Part shown: positions 19,462 to 28,272 of the stretch, piece after piece | How positions within the stretch are numbered: position 1 is the first letter of the stretch | Layout: each line of letters starts with the position of its first letter | Assembly (NCBI GenBank): GCA_017561205.1 | Contig: JAFZDL010000041.1 | Location: 1-51,939 of the forward strand | Source of the DNA: Oscillospiraceae bacterium | GTDB taxonomy: Bacteria > Bacillota > Clostridia > Oscillospirales > Oscillospiraceae | Length of the DNA: 51,939 nucleotides | Direction of reading: 5' to 3' | Program-made: the position numbers and the translations under genes | Notes under the pieces: generated by a model | The model's input: only the letters and a program-made list of their open reading frames with translations | Told to the model about the DNA's origin: nothing | The model's database searches: none

Positions 19462-20859
19462 ATGTCAGAAAGCAAGGCGCTGCGCTCCGGAGTTGGTTAC
19501 ACCCTTGGTAACATTCTTATCAAGGGCATCAATTTCCTGACGCTGCCCATTTTCAGCCGACTCCTCTCCCCGGAGGAGTTTGGTGTTTATAATGTATTTG
19601 CGTCCTACGATATGATACTGTTCGTGCTCATTGGCCTGGCCCTGCACACCAGTATCCAAAGCGCAAATTTGGAGTTCCGGGGCAAAATCAACAGCTACAC
19701 CTCCTCCATCAGTCTGATTTATATTCTCAACGGACTGGTGGCCCTTGTTGTGGCTATTTTGTTCCGCCATGCGCTGGGACAGGTTCTATCCCTGCCCCCC
19801 GCATCCCTTACCATGCTGGTGCTGGGCAGCTTTTCCACGGCAGTGATCCAGCTATACAACACCCGCATCAGCCTGGACTATTCCTATAAAAAATATCTGC
19901 TGGTTTCCGCCTGCAGTTCCATATTGAATATCACCCTTTCTTTGGCGCTGATTCTAACGGCATTTTCCGAAAACCGGGCTATGGGCCGGATCATCGGCGC
20001 ATCTGTGCCGGCATTCCTCATTTCTGTAGTGCTGCTGCTTTCCTTCTTCCGGAAGGAAAAGCCCCGTTTTTCCAAGACCTATTGGAAGTTCGGCATCAAA
20101 TACAGCCTGCCCATCGTGCCCCACGGCATTTCCCAAATGCTGCTGAATCAATGCGATCGGATTATGATCAGCAAAATGGTCAGCGATGCTGCCGCCGGTA
20201 TTTACAGCCTGGCCGGCAATATCAAGCTGATTTTGGTGATCATCACCGAGTCCGTCACCACCGCCTGGACCACCTGGTTCTATTCCCAAATGGACAAGGG
20301 CGAAAAGATCGCCATTCAAAAGCGGGCAACCCAACTGCTTTTGCTGTTCTTCGCCCTGACCACGGGCCTTATGGCACTGTCGCCGGAGCTGGTGCAGCTG
20401 CTGGGCGGTGCCCAGTACACCCAGGGCAAATATGTGGCAATTCCTCTGGTGCTGGATGCCTTTGCGCTGTTCCTTTATAATTTGGTCGTCCCCGCCCAGT
20501 ACTATGCAAAAAAGACCACCTACATCATGTACGGCACTATGGCCGCCGCTGTGGTAAACATCGTTCTGAACTATGTGTTTATCAAGCTTTATGGCTTTGT
20601 GGCTGCGGCATACACCACCTTGGCATCTTATTTGCTGTTTGCGGCGGTGCATTATTTCATCTCCGGAAAGCTATTAAAGTTCTTCGTTGTGCCCCCCAGC
20701 CGGATGCTGGGTGTCTGCGCCGCTGTGGCTGCGATGGCCGCCTGGCAACTGCTGTTTGTTGACAGTATCCTGCTGCGCTGGGGCGTATGCGCTGTGACTG
20801 TCATTCCCGCGGCTCTTTATTTGCTGCGCCAAATGCGCAAAGACAAGGTTGCCGCATAA
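19462..20859 (+). CDS. Polysaccharide flippase (Wzx-like, MATE/MurJ superfamily)
   Basis: 465 residues with about 12-14 hydrophobic segments. The N-terminus GVGYTLGNILIKGINFLTLP and LLSPEEFGVYN are typical of Polysacc_synt/Wzx exporters, as is KFGIKYSLPIVPHGIS near the middle. It would flip undecaprenyl-linked repeat units to the outside for the Wzy polymerase at 14443. It is the last gene of the locus and is followed by a terminator. No Wzz-type chain-length regulator or tyrosine kinase is visible in the window. Confidence 0.9.
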   Translation: MSESKALRSGVGYTLGNILIKGINFLTLPIFSRLLSPEEFGVYNVFASYDMILFVLIGLALHTSIQSANLEFRGKINSYTSSISLIYILNGLVALVVAILFRHALGQVLSLPPASLTMLVLGSFSTAVIQLYNTRISLDYSYKKYLLVSACSSILNITLSLALILTAFSENRAMGRIIGASVPAFLISVVLLLSFFRKEKPRFSKTYWKFGIKYSLPIVPHGISQMLLNQCDRIMISKMVSDAAAGIYSLAGNIKLILVIITESVTTAWTTWFYSQMDKGEKIAIQKRATQLLLLFFALTTGLMALSPELVQLLGGAQYTQGKYVAIPLVLDAFALFLYNLVVPAQYYAKKTTYIMYGTMAAAVVNIVLNYVFIKLYGFVAAAYTTLASYLLFAAVHYFISGKLLKFFVVPPSRMLGVCAAVAAMAAWQLLFVDSILLRWGVCAVTVIPAALYLLRQMRKDKVAA

Positions 20860-20909
20860 GGCCGCCCCAAATATACAAATTTCCAAAAATTTTATACATT
20901 TTATACATC

Positions 20910-20938
20910 GAAAAGCAGGGCTGATAACCCTGCTTTTC
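20910..20938 (+). terminator. Terminator of the polysaccharide locus
   Basis: GAAAAGCAGGG pairs with CCCTGCTTTTC over a seven-base loop; the run of T lies inside the 3' arm. It is 51 bases after the flippase stop. Confidence 0.8.
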
Positions 20939-21035
20939 TGCGTATGTGATAGAAAAACACCCTATTTTTGTGCATTATAAACAAAGCGCACTTGGTATTT
21001 TCGGCAACTTTTGGAATGTAAATAGTGAATATAGG

Positions 21036-21053
21036 CTTGCATATTTATTCAAG
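21036..21053 (+). promoter_or_regulatory. ARG box (ArgR/AhrC operator) over the argG -35
   Basis: The core TGCATATTTATTCA (21038-21051) fits the TGNATWWWWATNCA ARG box core at all fixed positions. It covers the -35 TTGCAT (21037-21042), so arginine-bound ArgR would block RNA polymerase. Only one box is evident by eye. Confidence 0.72.
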
Positions 21054-21065
21054 CTGTGATACAAT
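21037..21065 (+). promoter_or_regulatory. argG promoter
   Basis: -35 TTGCAT (21037-21042), 17-base spacer, -10 TACAAT (21060-21065), 57 bases before the argG ATG. Confidence 0.78.
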
Positions 21066-21121
21066 CTTGCCATAACATAAATTACACGGGCTATTCCCGC
21101 GGATACTAGGAGGAAACAAAC

Positions 21122-22351
21122 ATGGATAAGAAAGACATCAAGAAGATTGTTTTGGCCTACTCCGGCGGCCTGGACACTTCCATCATTATTCCTTGGCTGA
21201 AGGAAAACTACAACGATCCTTACATCATCGCCGTGGCCGGTAATGTTGGCCAGGCCGACGAGCTGGAAGGCCTGGAAGAGAAGGCTTACAAGACCGGCGC
21301 GCACAAGTTCTACGCTGCTGACCTGAGCGAGGCTATGGTCGACGAGATCATCATTCCCTCCATGCAGGCTGGCTGTATCTACGAAGAGTATCTGATGGGT
21401 ACTGCTTTCGCCCGCCCCATCATTGCCAAGGCCCTGGTGGAGATCGCCAAGGCTGAGGGCGCTGACGCTATCTGCCACGGCTGCACCGGTAAGGGCAACG
21501 ACCAGGTTCGTTTCGAGCTGGCCATCAAGCGCTTCGCACCCGATATGAAGATCATCGCTCCCTGGCGTGAGTGGGATATCAAGTCCCGTGAAGAAGAGAT
21601 CGACTACGCCGAGGCTCACAACGTGCCTCTGAAGATCAACCGTGAGACCAACTACTCTAAGGACAAGAACCTGTGGCACCTGAGCCACGAGGGCCTGGAC
21701 CTGGAAGATCCCTGGAACGAGCCTCAGTACGAGAAGCCCGGCTTCCTGGAGATGACCATCTCCCCCATGCTGGCTCCCGACGAACCCACCTATGTAACCA
21801 TCGACTTTGAAAAGGGCGTTCCCGTTGCTCTGGACGGCAAGAAGATGACCGCTACCGAGATGATCTGGGCACTGAACGAGATCGGCGGCAAGAACGGCAT
21901 CGGTCTTTTGGACATCGTGGAGAACCGTCTGGTCGGTATGAAGTGCAGAGGCGTCTACGAGACTCCCGGCGGCACCATCTTGTACAAGGCTCACAGAGTT
22001 CTGGAGACCATTTGTCTTGACAAGATGACCGCTCACAAGAAGCAGGAGCTGAGCGTTTGCTTTGCTGAGCTTCTCTACAACGGTCAGTGGTACACCCCCC
22101 TGCGTGAGGCTCTGTCCGCTTTCGTGACCGAGACCCAAAAGACTGTTACCGGCACTGTCCGGCTGAAGCTGTACAAGGGTAATATGATCAACGCAGGCGT
22201 GAAGAGTCCCTTCTCCCTGTACTCCGAGGACATCTGCACCTTCGGTGAGAGTGACTACGATCAGTCCAACGCCACCGGCTTCATTAACCTGTGGGGCCTG
22301 CCCACCCAGACTCAGGCTCTCATGGAACAGGGTAAGCTGAACAATGGCTAA
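21122..22351 (+). CDS. argG: Argininosuccinate synthase
   Basis: 409 residues; joins citrulline and aspartate using ATP in arginine synthesis. The ATP-pyrophosphatase P-loop is AYSGGLDTS (residues 12-20). Also visible are [41 protein letters not shown] and the C-terminal [12 protein letters not shown]. Length is standard. AGGAGG precedes the ATG. Codon choice is strongly biased, as for highly expressed genes. It overlaps argH by eight bases. Confidence 0.97.
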   Translation: MDKKDIKKIVLAYSGGLDTSIIIPWLKENYNDPYIIAVAGNVGQADELEGLEEKAYKTGAHKFYAADLSEAMVDEIIIPSMQAGCIYEEYLMGTAFARPIIAKALVEIAKAEGADAICHGCTGKGNDQVRFELAIKRFAPDMKIIAPWREWDIKSREEEIDYAEAHNVPLKINRETNYSKDKNLWHLSHEGLDLEDPWNEPQYEKPGFLEMTISPMLAPDEPTYVTIDFEKGVPVALDGKKMTATEMIWALNEIGGKNGIGLLDIVENRLVGMKCRGVYETPGGTILYKAHRVLETICLDKMTAHKKQELSVCFAELLYNGQWYTPLREALSAFVTETQKTVTGTVRLKLYKGNMINAGVKSPFSLYSEDICTFGESDYDQSNATGFINLWGLPTQTQALMEQGKLNNG

Positions 22352-23717
22352 GATGTGGGAAGGCCGGTTCAGCAAGGCGCTGGACCAACAGGCCGACGAT
22401 TTTAACTCATCCATTCACTTTGACTGCCGGATGTTCCGGCAGGATATCAAGGGCTCTATGGCCCACGCGGCAATGCTTGCCGCCCAGGGTATCATTCCCG
22501 CCGCCGATGTGGACATCATCATCGCGGAGCTTTCCAAGATCTTGGCAGACTTGGAAAGCGGCAAGCTGGCCATTGATATGACCGCGGAAGATATCCATAT
22601 GTTTGTAGAGGCGGAGCTCACCAAACGCATTGGCGACATTGGCAAAAAGCTCCACACCGCCCGCAGCCGCAACGACCAGGTTGCCCTGGACATCAGGCTG
22701 TACTTAAAAGAAGAGGCAGCCGGCATTGTGGCAATGCTGAAGGGTCTGCTGGAGGACATTCTCTTCCAGGCCCAGCAGCATAAAAACACCATTATGCCCG
22801 GTTACACCCACCTGCAAAGAGCCCAGCCCATTACCTTTGCCCACCATCTGTTGGCTTACGCAATGATGTTCTCCCGGGACATAGGGCGTATTGAAGATGC
22901 GGTGAAGCGAATGAACTATTCGCCCTTGGGCTCTTGTGCGCTGGCTGGTACTACCTATCCCACCAACCGGGAAATGGTAGCCCAAAAGCTGGGCTTCGAC
23001 GGCATTACCCTCAACAGCATCGACGGCGTGTCCGACCGTGACTTCTGCGTGGAGCTGCTGAGCGCCTTTGCCACGGTGATGATGCACTTGTCCCGTTTCT
23101 CCGAGGAGGTTATCCTCTGGGCAAGCTGGGAATTCAAGTTCATCGAGCTGGATGACAGCTACACCACCGGATCGAGCATTATGCCCCAGAAGAAGAACCC
23201 TGATATCGCCGAATTGGTGCGAGGCAAAACGGGCCGCGTCTACGGCGATCTCATGGGAATGCTCACAGTACTGAAGGGCCTGCCCCTGGCATATAACAAG
23301 GATATGCAGGAGGATAAGGAGTCTATCTTTGACGCCATCGACACCGTCAAGCAGTGCTTAACCGTATTCCCGCCCATGATCCGCACCATGAAGGCACTGC
23401 CCGAGAATATGCTCCGGGCCGCACAGAAGGGCTTCATCAACGCCACCGACTTGGCTGATTACCTCACCAAGAAGGGCGAACCCTTCCGCAGCGCATACAA
23501 GGCCACCGGTCAGATCGTGGCCTACTGTATTGCAAATAACAAGGTACTGGAAGAAATGACCATCGCAGAATACAAAGCATTCGACACCCAGTTTGAAAAC
23601 GATGTTTTTGAAGCCATCGACCTGCGACGATGTGTGGAAAGCAGAATCTCCGCCGGCGGCACCAACCAGGCTTCCGCCGACGAACAAATAAAGTACATTC
23701 AAGCTTATGTAAAGTAA
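22344..23717 (+). CDS. argH: Argininosuccinate lyase
   Basis: 457 residues; splits argininosuccinate to arginine and fumarate. The fumarase/aspartase-superfamily signature is [12 protein letters not shown], with [13 protein letters not shown] and [20 protein letters not shown] upstream. The start lies within the last codons of argG, so translation is probably coupled. A palindromic repeat follows before the transporter genes. Confidence 0.97.
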   Translation: MAKMWEGRFSKALDQQADDFNSSIHFDCRMFRQDIKGSMAHAAMLAAQGIIPAADVDIIIAELSKILADLESGKLAIDMTAEDIHMFVEAELTKRIGDIGKKLHTARSRNDQVALDIRLYLKEEAAGIVAMLKGLLEDILFQAQQHKNTIMPGYTHLQRAQPITFAHHLLAYAMMFSRDIGRIEDAVKRMNYSPLGSCALAGTTYPTNREMVAQKLGFDGITLNSIDGVSDRDFCVELLSAFATVMMHLSRFSEEVILWASWEFKFIELDDSYTTGSSIMPQKKNPDIAELVRGKTGRVYGDLMGMLTVLKGLPLAYNKDMQEDKESIFDAIDTVKQCLTVFPPMIRTMKALPENMLRAAQKGFINATDLADYLTKKGEPFRSAYKATGQIVAYCIANNKVLEEMTIAEYKAFDTQFENDVFEAIDLRRCVESRISAGGTNQASADEQIKYIQAYVK

Positions 23718-23724
23718 AAAATTC

Positions 23725-23824
23725 TGTCATTCTGAGCGAAGGGCTTTAGCCCGTAGTCGAAGAATCTACGCATTATTGATAGTGCCAAGATCCTTCGTGT
23801 CGCTGACGCTCCCTCAGGATGACA
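23725..23824. repeat. Palindromic intergenic element, CGAAGGATC subfamily, copy 3
   Basis: Ends TGTCATTCTGAGCG and CCTCAGGATGACA; inner GTCGAAGAATCT and AGATCCTTCG arms. It lies between argH and the binding-protein gene, within what looks like one transcription unit. Confidence 0.88.
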
Positions 23825-23864
23825 AGGTTTTTAATTAACAAACAATTTTAGGAGGAAAACCAAA

Positions 23865-24680
23865 ATGAAAAAGTTTATTGCATTGACCCTGGCACTGGTA
23901 CTGTGCCTGTCCCTGTTCGCAGCTTGCGGCGCTAAGGAAGAAGCCGGCGCTAAGATCGTCGCCCAGAAGGGTACTACCAGCTTTATGTATGCTGAAAAGC
24001 TGGCCAACACCAAGACCACCACCTACGACACCTTCGCACTGGCTGCAAAGGATATGATCAACGGCAACGCTGATTATCTGTTCGTCGACAAGACCACCGC
24101 TAAGTCCCTGGCTAAGGAAATCGAGGGTCTGAAGATCATCGAGATCGCTCTGTCCAGCGAGAACTACGGCATCGGCATCGACAAGAATCAGGCTGACCTG
24201 AAGACCAAGATCGACGATATTCTGAAGAACAAGGCCGCTGAGATCGACGCTATCAAGGAAAAGTACATGAACGGCGAAGAGGATAAGTATGTTGGCGTGA
24301 CCTCCGGCACCAAGGACGGCAGCAAGGCAGATAAGCAGCTGGTTGTTGCTACCAACGCTGAGTTCGCTCCCTGGGAGTACAAGGAAGGCAATCAGTTCTA
24401 CGGCATCGACATGGAGATCGCTAAGCTGTTCGCTGACGAGCTGGGTATGGAGCTGGTTATCGACGATATGGAGTTCGACGCTGTTGTAGGCGCTGTTGGC
24501 AAGCAGAATGTTGACATCGCTATGTCCGGTATCACCATCACCACCGAGCGTCTGGGCGTTATCAACTTCTCCGAGCCCTACTACACCGAGTCCATCGTCT
24601 GCGTTGTTCCCGCTGCCAACACCGAGCTGGATTCTGCCGGCACTGTTGTTGATATGCTGAACGTCATCTGCGCAAAGTAA
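23865..24680 (+). CDS. Amino-acid ABC transporter binding lipoprotein with circularly permuted lobes
   Basis: 271 residues with a lipoprotein signal (MKKFIALTLALVLCLSLFAAC, Cys21). In ordinary SBP_bac_3 proteins lobe 1 comes first and lobe 2 follows. Here the order is reversed. Residues 29-142 are lobe-2 sequence (KIVAQKGTTSFMY, ADYLFVDKTTA, NYGIGIDKN, then a C-terminal-type helix AEIDAIKEKYM). After a linker (143-157), residues 158-243 are lobe 1 (LVVATNAEFAPWEY, FYGIDMEIAKLFADEL, SGITITTERLGVINFSEPYY). The tail then ends where the normal inter-lobe crossover would meet the present N-terminus. Alpha-amino-acid contacts appear kept: Arg229, Thr37/Thr38, Asp75. AGGAGG precedes the ATG. Ligand is probably arginine or another basic amino acid, from operon context. 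Confidence 0.85.
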   Translation: MKKFIALTLALVLCLSLFAACGAKEEAGAKIVAQKGTTSFMYAEKLANTKTTTYDTFALAAKDMINGNADYLFVDKTTAKSLAKEIEGLKIIEIALSSENYGIGIDKNQADLKTKIDDILKNKAAEIDAIKEKYMNGEEDKYVGVTSGTKDGSKADKQLVVATNAEFAPWEYKEGNQFYGIDMEIAKLFADELGMELVIDDMEFDAVVGAVGKQNVDIAMSGITITTERLGVINFSEPYYTESIVCVVPAANTELDSAGTVVDMLNVICAK

Positions 24681-24704
24681 TTTAAGTAAATCAGAAAAGG
24701 TAAG

Positions 24705-24736
24705 GTGAAGGCTTAGTCGAAGCGCTAAGCCTTCAC
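24705..24736 (+). terminator. Intra-operon hairpin (partial terminator or mRNA stabiliser)
   Basis: GTGAAGGCTTAG pairs perfectly with CTAAGCCTTCAC over an eight-base loop and is followed only by TTTGG. Between a binding-protein gene and its permease this is likely to keep the binding protein more abundant than the membrane parts. Confidence 0.6.
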
Positions 24737-24749
24737 TTTGGTTAAAAAT

Positions 24750-25454
24750 ATGACTATAACTCAAATGTGGAATGAATTTATCAAGCAGTTCATCACCCTA
24801 AAGGGATATGAAAATGTGGTGAACGGCTTGTGGATTACCGTGCAGATCGCCGTTTTCGGCTTGCTGATCGGTATCCTCATCGGTACCCTCATCGCTGTGG
24901 TGCGGGTAATGCCCAAGTATAAGAGGCTCCCCAGAATCCTGGACAAGATCTGCGTATGCTATATCGAACTCTTCCGGGGCACACCTATGGTGGTGCAGCT
25001 GCTGATTGGCTACTGGGTGCTGCTGCCCGCATTGGGTATCACCGTTGACTCCGGTGTTCCGGTGGCAATCGTGGTGTTCGGTCTGAACAGCGGCGCTTAT
25101 GTCAGCGAAATTATGCGTGGCGGTATCCAATCCGTGGACCCCGGCCAGATGGAAGCCGGTCGGGCCCTGGGTTTGACCTATGCCACCACCATGCTGAAAA
25201 TTGTTGTGCCCCAGGCCATCAAGAACATCCTGCCCACCCTGGGCAACGAGTTCATCGTGCTGATCAAGGAAACCTCCATCGTCAGCTTTATCGCGGTGAC
25301 CGACCTTTACAAATCCTTCAAGCAGCTGGGTGATCCCACCTACGATTACACCATGCCCTATCTGATGCTGGCACTGACCTACTTGGTTATGGTGCTGCTG
25401 ATTTCCTGGGGTGTCAGAGTGCTGGAAGCAAAAATGAAGAAGAGTGAAAGATAA
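24750..25454 (+). CDS. Polar amino-acid ABC transporter permease (HisM/GlnP family)
   Basis: 234 residues from the ATG at 24750 (an in-frame TTG at 24738 is possible). About five membrane segments. The inner-membrane coupling loop is the EAA motif: [22 protein letters not shown], with [13 protein letters not shown] earlier, both hallmarks of the HEQRO subfamily. No clear Shine-Dalgarno is seen before either start; the hairpin at 24705-24736 occupies that space. It works with the binding protein upstream and the ATPase downstream; the ATPase start is one base past this stop. Confidence 0.93.
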   Translation: MTITQMWNEFIKQFITLKGYENVVNGLWITVQIAVFGLLIGILIGTLIAVVRVMPKYKRLPRILDKICVCYIELFRGTPMVVQLLIGYWVLLPALGITVDSGVPVAIVVFGLNSGAYVSEIMRGGIQSVDPGQMEAGRALGLTYATTMLKIVVPQAIKNILPTLGNEFIVLIKETSIVSFIAVTDLYKSFKQLGDPTYDYTMPYLMLALTYLVMVLLISWGVRVLEAKMKKSER

Positions 25455-25455
25455 T

Positions 25456-26235
25456 ATGGAAAAACAGTTACTATTGTCAGTTAGAAATCTGACCAAGAAA
25501 TTCGGCGACATACAAGTCCTCAAGGGCATCGATTTGGATGTTTACGAGGGTGATGTGGTGGCTATCATCGGGCCTTCCGGCTGCGGCAAGTCCACATTCC
25601 TGCGTTGCGTCAACTGCCTGGAAGATCCCTCCGGCGGCTCTATTATGTTCGACGGCGAGGACCTGGCAGATATGAAGGTGGACATCAATATCCACCGGCA
25701 AAAGATTGGTATGGTGTTCCAGCAGTTTAACCTGTTCAATAACCTGTGCGTGCTGGACAACATCACCCTTGCGCCTGTTACCATCGCCAAGAAGAATAAA
25801 AAGGCCTTGCGGGCCCAAGGCAAGACTGTTGCCGATGTAAAAGCGGAGGCCGAAAAGCGGGCTATGGAGCTGCTGAAGGCCATCGGCCTTGAGGACAAGG
25901 CTGCCGCCTATCCTTCTCAGATCTCCGGTGGTCAGAAGCAGCGTGTGGCCATCGTCCGGGCATTAGCTATGAATCCCAAGGTCATTCTCTTTGACGAGCC
26001 TACCTCCGCCCTGGACCCGGAAATGGTCGGCGAAGTGCTGGATGTTATGAAGGCTCTGGCAAAGCAGGGTATGACCATGGTTGTGGTCACCCACGAAATG
26101 GGCTTTGCCCGCGAGGTCTCCAACCGGGTGATCTTCATTGACGAAGGCGTCATTGCCGAGAAAAACACCCCCACTGAGTTCTTTGGCAACCCCCAAAGCG
26201 AGCGTCTGAAATCCTTCCTGGCTAAGGTATTATAA
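25456..26235 (+). CDS. Polar amino-acid ABC transporter ATPase (GlnQ/HisP family)
   Basis: 259 residues. Walker [10 protein letters not shown] (residues 37-45), Q-loop FQQFNLF, signature SGGQKQR, Walker [15 protein letters not shown] and H-loop [10 protein letters not shown]. About 20 residues more than the common form are inserted after the Q-loop region ([25 protein letters not shown]); this type of insert is seen in some clostridial members. I prefer ATG at 25456 over GTG at 25444. Very likely energises uptake of arginine or a related amino acid, as it is followed directly by argF. Confidence 0.94.
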   Translation: MEKQLLLSVRNLTKKFGDIQVLKGIDLDVYEGDVVAIIGPSGCGKSTFLRCVNCLEDPSGGSIMFDGEDLADMKVDINIHRQKIGMVFQQFNLFNNLCVLDNITLAPVTIAKKNKKALRAQGKTVADVKAEAEKRAMELLKAIGLEDKAAAYPSQISGGQKQRVAIVRALAMNPKVILFDEPTSALDPEMVGEVLDVMKALAKQGMTMVVVTHEMGFAREVSNRVIFIDEGVIAEKNTPTEFFGNPQSERLKSFLAKVL

Positions 26236-26247
26236 GGAGATTTGAAG

Positions 26248-27225
26248 ATGAAAGGCAGAAATTTTCTGAAGCTGCTGGACTACACCCCGGCAGAAATTAT
26301 GCACCTGATCGATTTGGCTGCTGACCTGAAAGCCAAGAAAAAGGCCGGCATTCCCCACAAAATGTGCGAGGGCAAGAATATCGTTCTCCTGTTTGAAAAG
26401 GACTCCACCCGTACACGCTGCGCCTTTGAGGTTGCCGGTGCGGACTTGGGTATGTCCGTGACCTATTTAGGACCTTCCGGCTCTCAGATGGGCAAGAAGG
26501 AATCCATCGCCGACACCGCCCGGGTGCTGGGCCGTATGTACGACGGTATTGAGTACCGGGGCTACGGCCAGGAGATCGTGGAGGAGCTGGCAAAGCACGC
26601 AGGCGTGCCCGTTTGGAACGGCCTGACCAACGAGTTCCACCCCACTCAGATTTTGGCGGATATGCTCACCATCCGGGAGCGTTTTGGCTACTTGAAAGGC
26701 ATCAATTTTGTGTATATGGGTGATGCCCGGTACAATATGGGTAACTCCCTGATGGTTGGCTGCGCCAAGCTGGGTCTCAATTTCACCGCCTGCTGCCCCG
26801 AAAAGTATTTCCCCAGCAAGGAACTGATTGCCACCTGCCAAGCCATTGCCGAGGAAACCGGCGCGATTTTGCGTTTTGAGACCGATTCCGCCATCGCCGC
26901 GAAGGATGCCGATGTGATCTACACCGATGTTTGGGTGTCTATGGGCGAGCCTGCCGAGGTTTGGGCAGAGCGGATCGAAGAACTTTCCCCCTACCGGGTG
27001 ACCCAGGAGCTGATGGACATTGCAGGTCCTCAGTGCAAATTTATGCACTGCCTGCCCGCTTTCCACGACCTGAACACCAAGATCGGCAAGGAAATGGGTG
27101 AGCAGTTCGGCATCGACTGCATGGAAGTCACCGACGAGGTGTTTGAAGGCCCGCAGTCCATTGTCTTCGACGAGGCTGAGAACCGGATGCACACCATCAA
27201 GGCCGTTATGGCTGCAACATTGTAA
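26248..27225 (+). CDS. argF: Ornithine carbamoyltransferase
   Basis: 325 residues; makes citrulline from ornithine and carbamoyl phosphate. Carbamoyl-phosphate site [13 protein letters not shown], then FHPTQILAD, and the ornithine-specific MHCLPAFHD; these distinguish it from aspartate carbamoyltransferase. GGAG is eight bases before the ATG at 26248. It closes the argG-argH-transporter-argF unit. A strong bidirectional terminator follows. Confidence 0.96.
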   Translation: MKGRNFLKLLDYTPAEIMHLIDLAADLKAKKKAGIPHKMCEGKNIVLLFEKDSTRTRCAFEVAGADLGMSVTYLGPSGSQMGKKESIADTARVLGRMYDGIEYRGYGQEIVEELAKHAGVPVWNGLTNEFHPTQILADMLTIRERFGYLKGINFVYMGDARYNMGNSLMVGCAKLGLNFTACCPEKYFPSKELIATCQAIAEETGAILRFETDSAIAAKDADVIYTDVWVSMGEPAEVWAERIEELSPYRVTQELMDIAGPQCKFMHCLPAFHDLNTKIGKEMGEQFGIDCMEVTDEVFEGPQSIVFDEAENRMHTIKAVMAATL

Positions 27226-27226
27226 T

Positions 27227-27258
27227 AAAAAAGGGAACGGCTTGGCCGTTCCTTTTTT
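27227..27258. terminator. Bidirectional terminator between argF and spoVT
   Basis: A-run, GGAACGGC, short loop, GCCGTTCC, T-run. It can serve both converging genes; the spoVT stop overlaps its right edge. Confidence 0.9.
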
Positions 27259-27799
27259 AGCTTTCCATCTGCTTGCCTAAGAAGCCGGCAATGGTCTGGG
27301 TGATCTTCTGATCAGCCTCGGTGACCGGAGCGCTGTCTTCTCCCATCAGCAGCATCACACAGCCCATGAGGTCTCCCTGGCTGAGAATGGGTGATGCCGC
27401 CCCCAGAGAGTACTTGTCCGTGTTGTCCGTGGGACGAACCACAGGCTCGCCGGGGTTGTAGCGGTAGTGGGTGCGCTGCTCCATCAGCTTTTCCAGCTCC
27501 TGAGAGTTGGGCTTATCCATGAGCTCCCGCTTGGGTGCGCCGGACAAAGCGATGATGCTGTCCCGGTCCGCCACAGCGGCAATGCGCCCGGTGCTGTCAC
27601 CGATGGACTCGCAGATCTGTGTGGCAAAATCCTGCAGATCGCTCATAGGGGAATACTTCCGGAAGATCACACCCCCGTCCTTTTCGGTGTAAATCTCAAG
27701 GGGATCACCCTCACGGATGCGAAGGGTTCTTCTGATTTCTTTGGGAATCACAATACGCCCTAAATCGTCCACTCTTCTGACAATGCCAGTTGCTTTCAT
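27257..27799 (-). CDS. spoVT: Stage V sporulation protein T (AbrB-type transcription regulator)
   Basis: 180 residues, normal SpoVT length. The N-terminal swapped-hairpin AbrB DNA-binding domain (residues 1-50) has GIVRRVDDLGRIVIPKEIRR. The remainder is a GAF-like domain (about 55-178) as in Bacillus SpoVT, a late forespore regulator. Its presence supports a sporulating ancestry. AAAGGAG lies upstream of the ATG at 27799. The 5' region contains a palindromic repeat and shares promoter-like sequence with a decayed duplicate at 28372-28578. Confidence 0.93.
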   Translation of the reverse strand: MKATGIVRRVDDLGRIVIPKEIRRTLRIREGDPLEIYTEKDGGVIFRKYSPMSDLQDFATQICESIGDSTGRIAAVADRDSIIALSGAPKRELMDKPNSQELEKLMEQRTHYRYNPGEPVVRPTDNTDKYSLGAASPILSQGDLMGCVMLLMGEDSAPVTEADQKITQTIAGFLGKQMES

Positions 27800-27846
27800 A
27801 TATCTTTCTCCTTTTACGATACTTTACGGCACCACCGCACCTCGTT

Positions 27847-27938
27847 GTCATTGCGAGGAGCGTAGCGACGTGGCAATCTCAAGTGAGCAGTTGGTTTTGG
27901 AGATTGCCACACCAGTGTGCGCACTGGTTCGCAATGAC
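27847..27938. repeat. Palindromic intergenic element, GCAATCTC subfamily, copy 2
   Basis: Ends GTCATTGCGAG and TTCGCAATGAC; inner GTGGCAATCTC and GAGATTGCCAC. It lies in the 5' leader of spoVT. Confidence 0.88.
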
Positions 27939-27965
27939 AGTGGTAGTCGATACCTGCCTACAATA

Positions 27966-27997
27966 ATTTTACAAATTACGCTGTTAGTATCTGTAAA
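27966..27997 (-). promoter_or_regulatory. Candidate spoVT promoter
   Basis: On the minus strand TTTACA, a 20-base spacer and TAAAAT. The spacing is long for a vegetative promoter. The same block is kept upstream of the decayed duplicate, with TTGACA and an 18-base spacer. Confidence 0.4.
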
Positions 27998-28020
27998 CTC
28001 ACGGAGATTATACCGCAAGA

Positions 28021-28049
28021 TTTACTTTTTCAAATCGCTGTGATATGAT
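28021..28049 (+). promoter_or_regulatory. Candidate promoter of the small protein gene
   Basis: TTTACT, 17-base spacer, TATGAT at 28044-28049, 22 bases before the ATG at 28071. Confidence 0.5.
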
Positions 28050-28070
28050 AAATAAAAAGGCGGTGAAAAT

Positions 28071-28271
28071 ATGAGACAACCTGAAGACCAACATTTTTGT
28101 CCGTTATTTAATCGTAACATCTATTGGGGCGGTCCTGGCGGATGTTACGAAGTACAAGAGGTTCGCGAAGATAGTATGGATATGGAACTAATGCCACAAT
28201 CATTCGATATTAAACAAGCAGACAAACATTGTGAAGATTGCCAATGGTACAATGTTTCTAAGCAGAAATAG
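28071..28271 (+). CDS. Small cysteine-containing hypothetical protein (66 aa)
   Basis: I do not recognise the family. The 66-residue product has cysteines in FCPLF, GGCYE and CEDCQWYN, the last a CxxC pair that could bind a metal together with nearby histidines (HFC, KHCEDC). There is no signal peptide or membrane segment. AGGCGGTGA precedes the ATG, a promoter-like pair lies upstream and a perfect terminator follows, so it looks like a real independent gene. Its base composition and codons are clearly more A/T-rich than its neighbours, suggesting recent acquisition. Confidence 0.62.
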   Translation: MRQPEDQHFCPLFNRNIYWGGPGGCYEVQEVREDSMDMELMPQSFDIKQADKHCEDCQWYNVSKQK

Positions 28272-28272
28272 A

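Noticed and set aside
20860-21121. A riboswitch or T-box in the argG leader
   Set aside because: The leader after the -10 is only about 50 bases and no aptamer motif is visible; the ARG box accounts for regulation.
20975-22414. Long minus-strand open frame (479 codons) opposite argG
   Set aside because: It lies entirely opposite a certain argG and its promoter, has low-complexity Leu/Val/Gly/Gln composition typical of antisense of biased codons, and has no ribosome site or family resemblance.
23865-24680. Two separate genes or a fused unrelated domain instead of a permuted binding protein
   Set aside because: There is one signal peptide, one continuous frame with uniform codon use, and the two halves together make exactly one set of lobe motifs.
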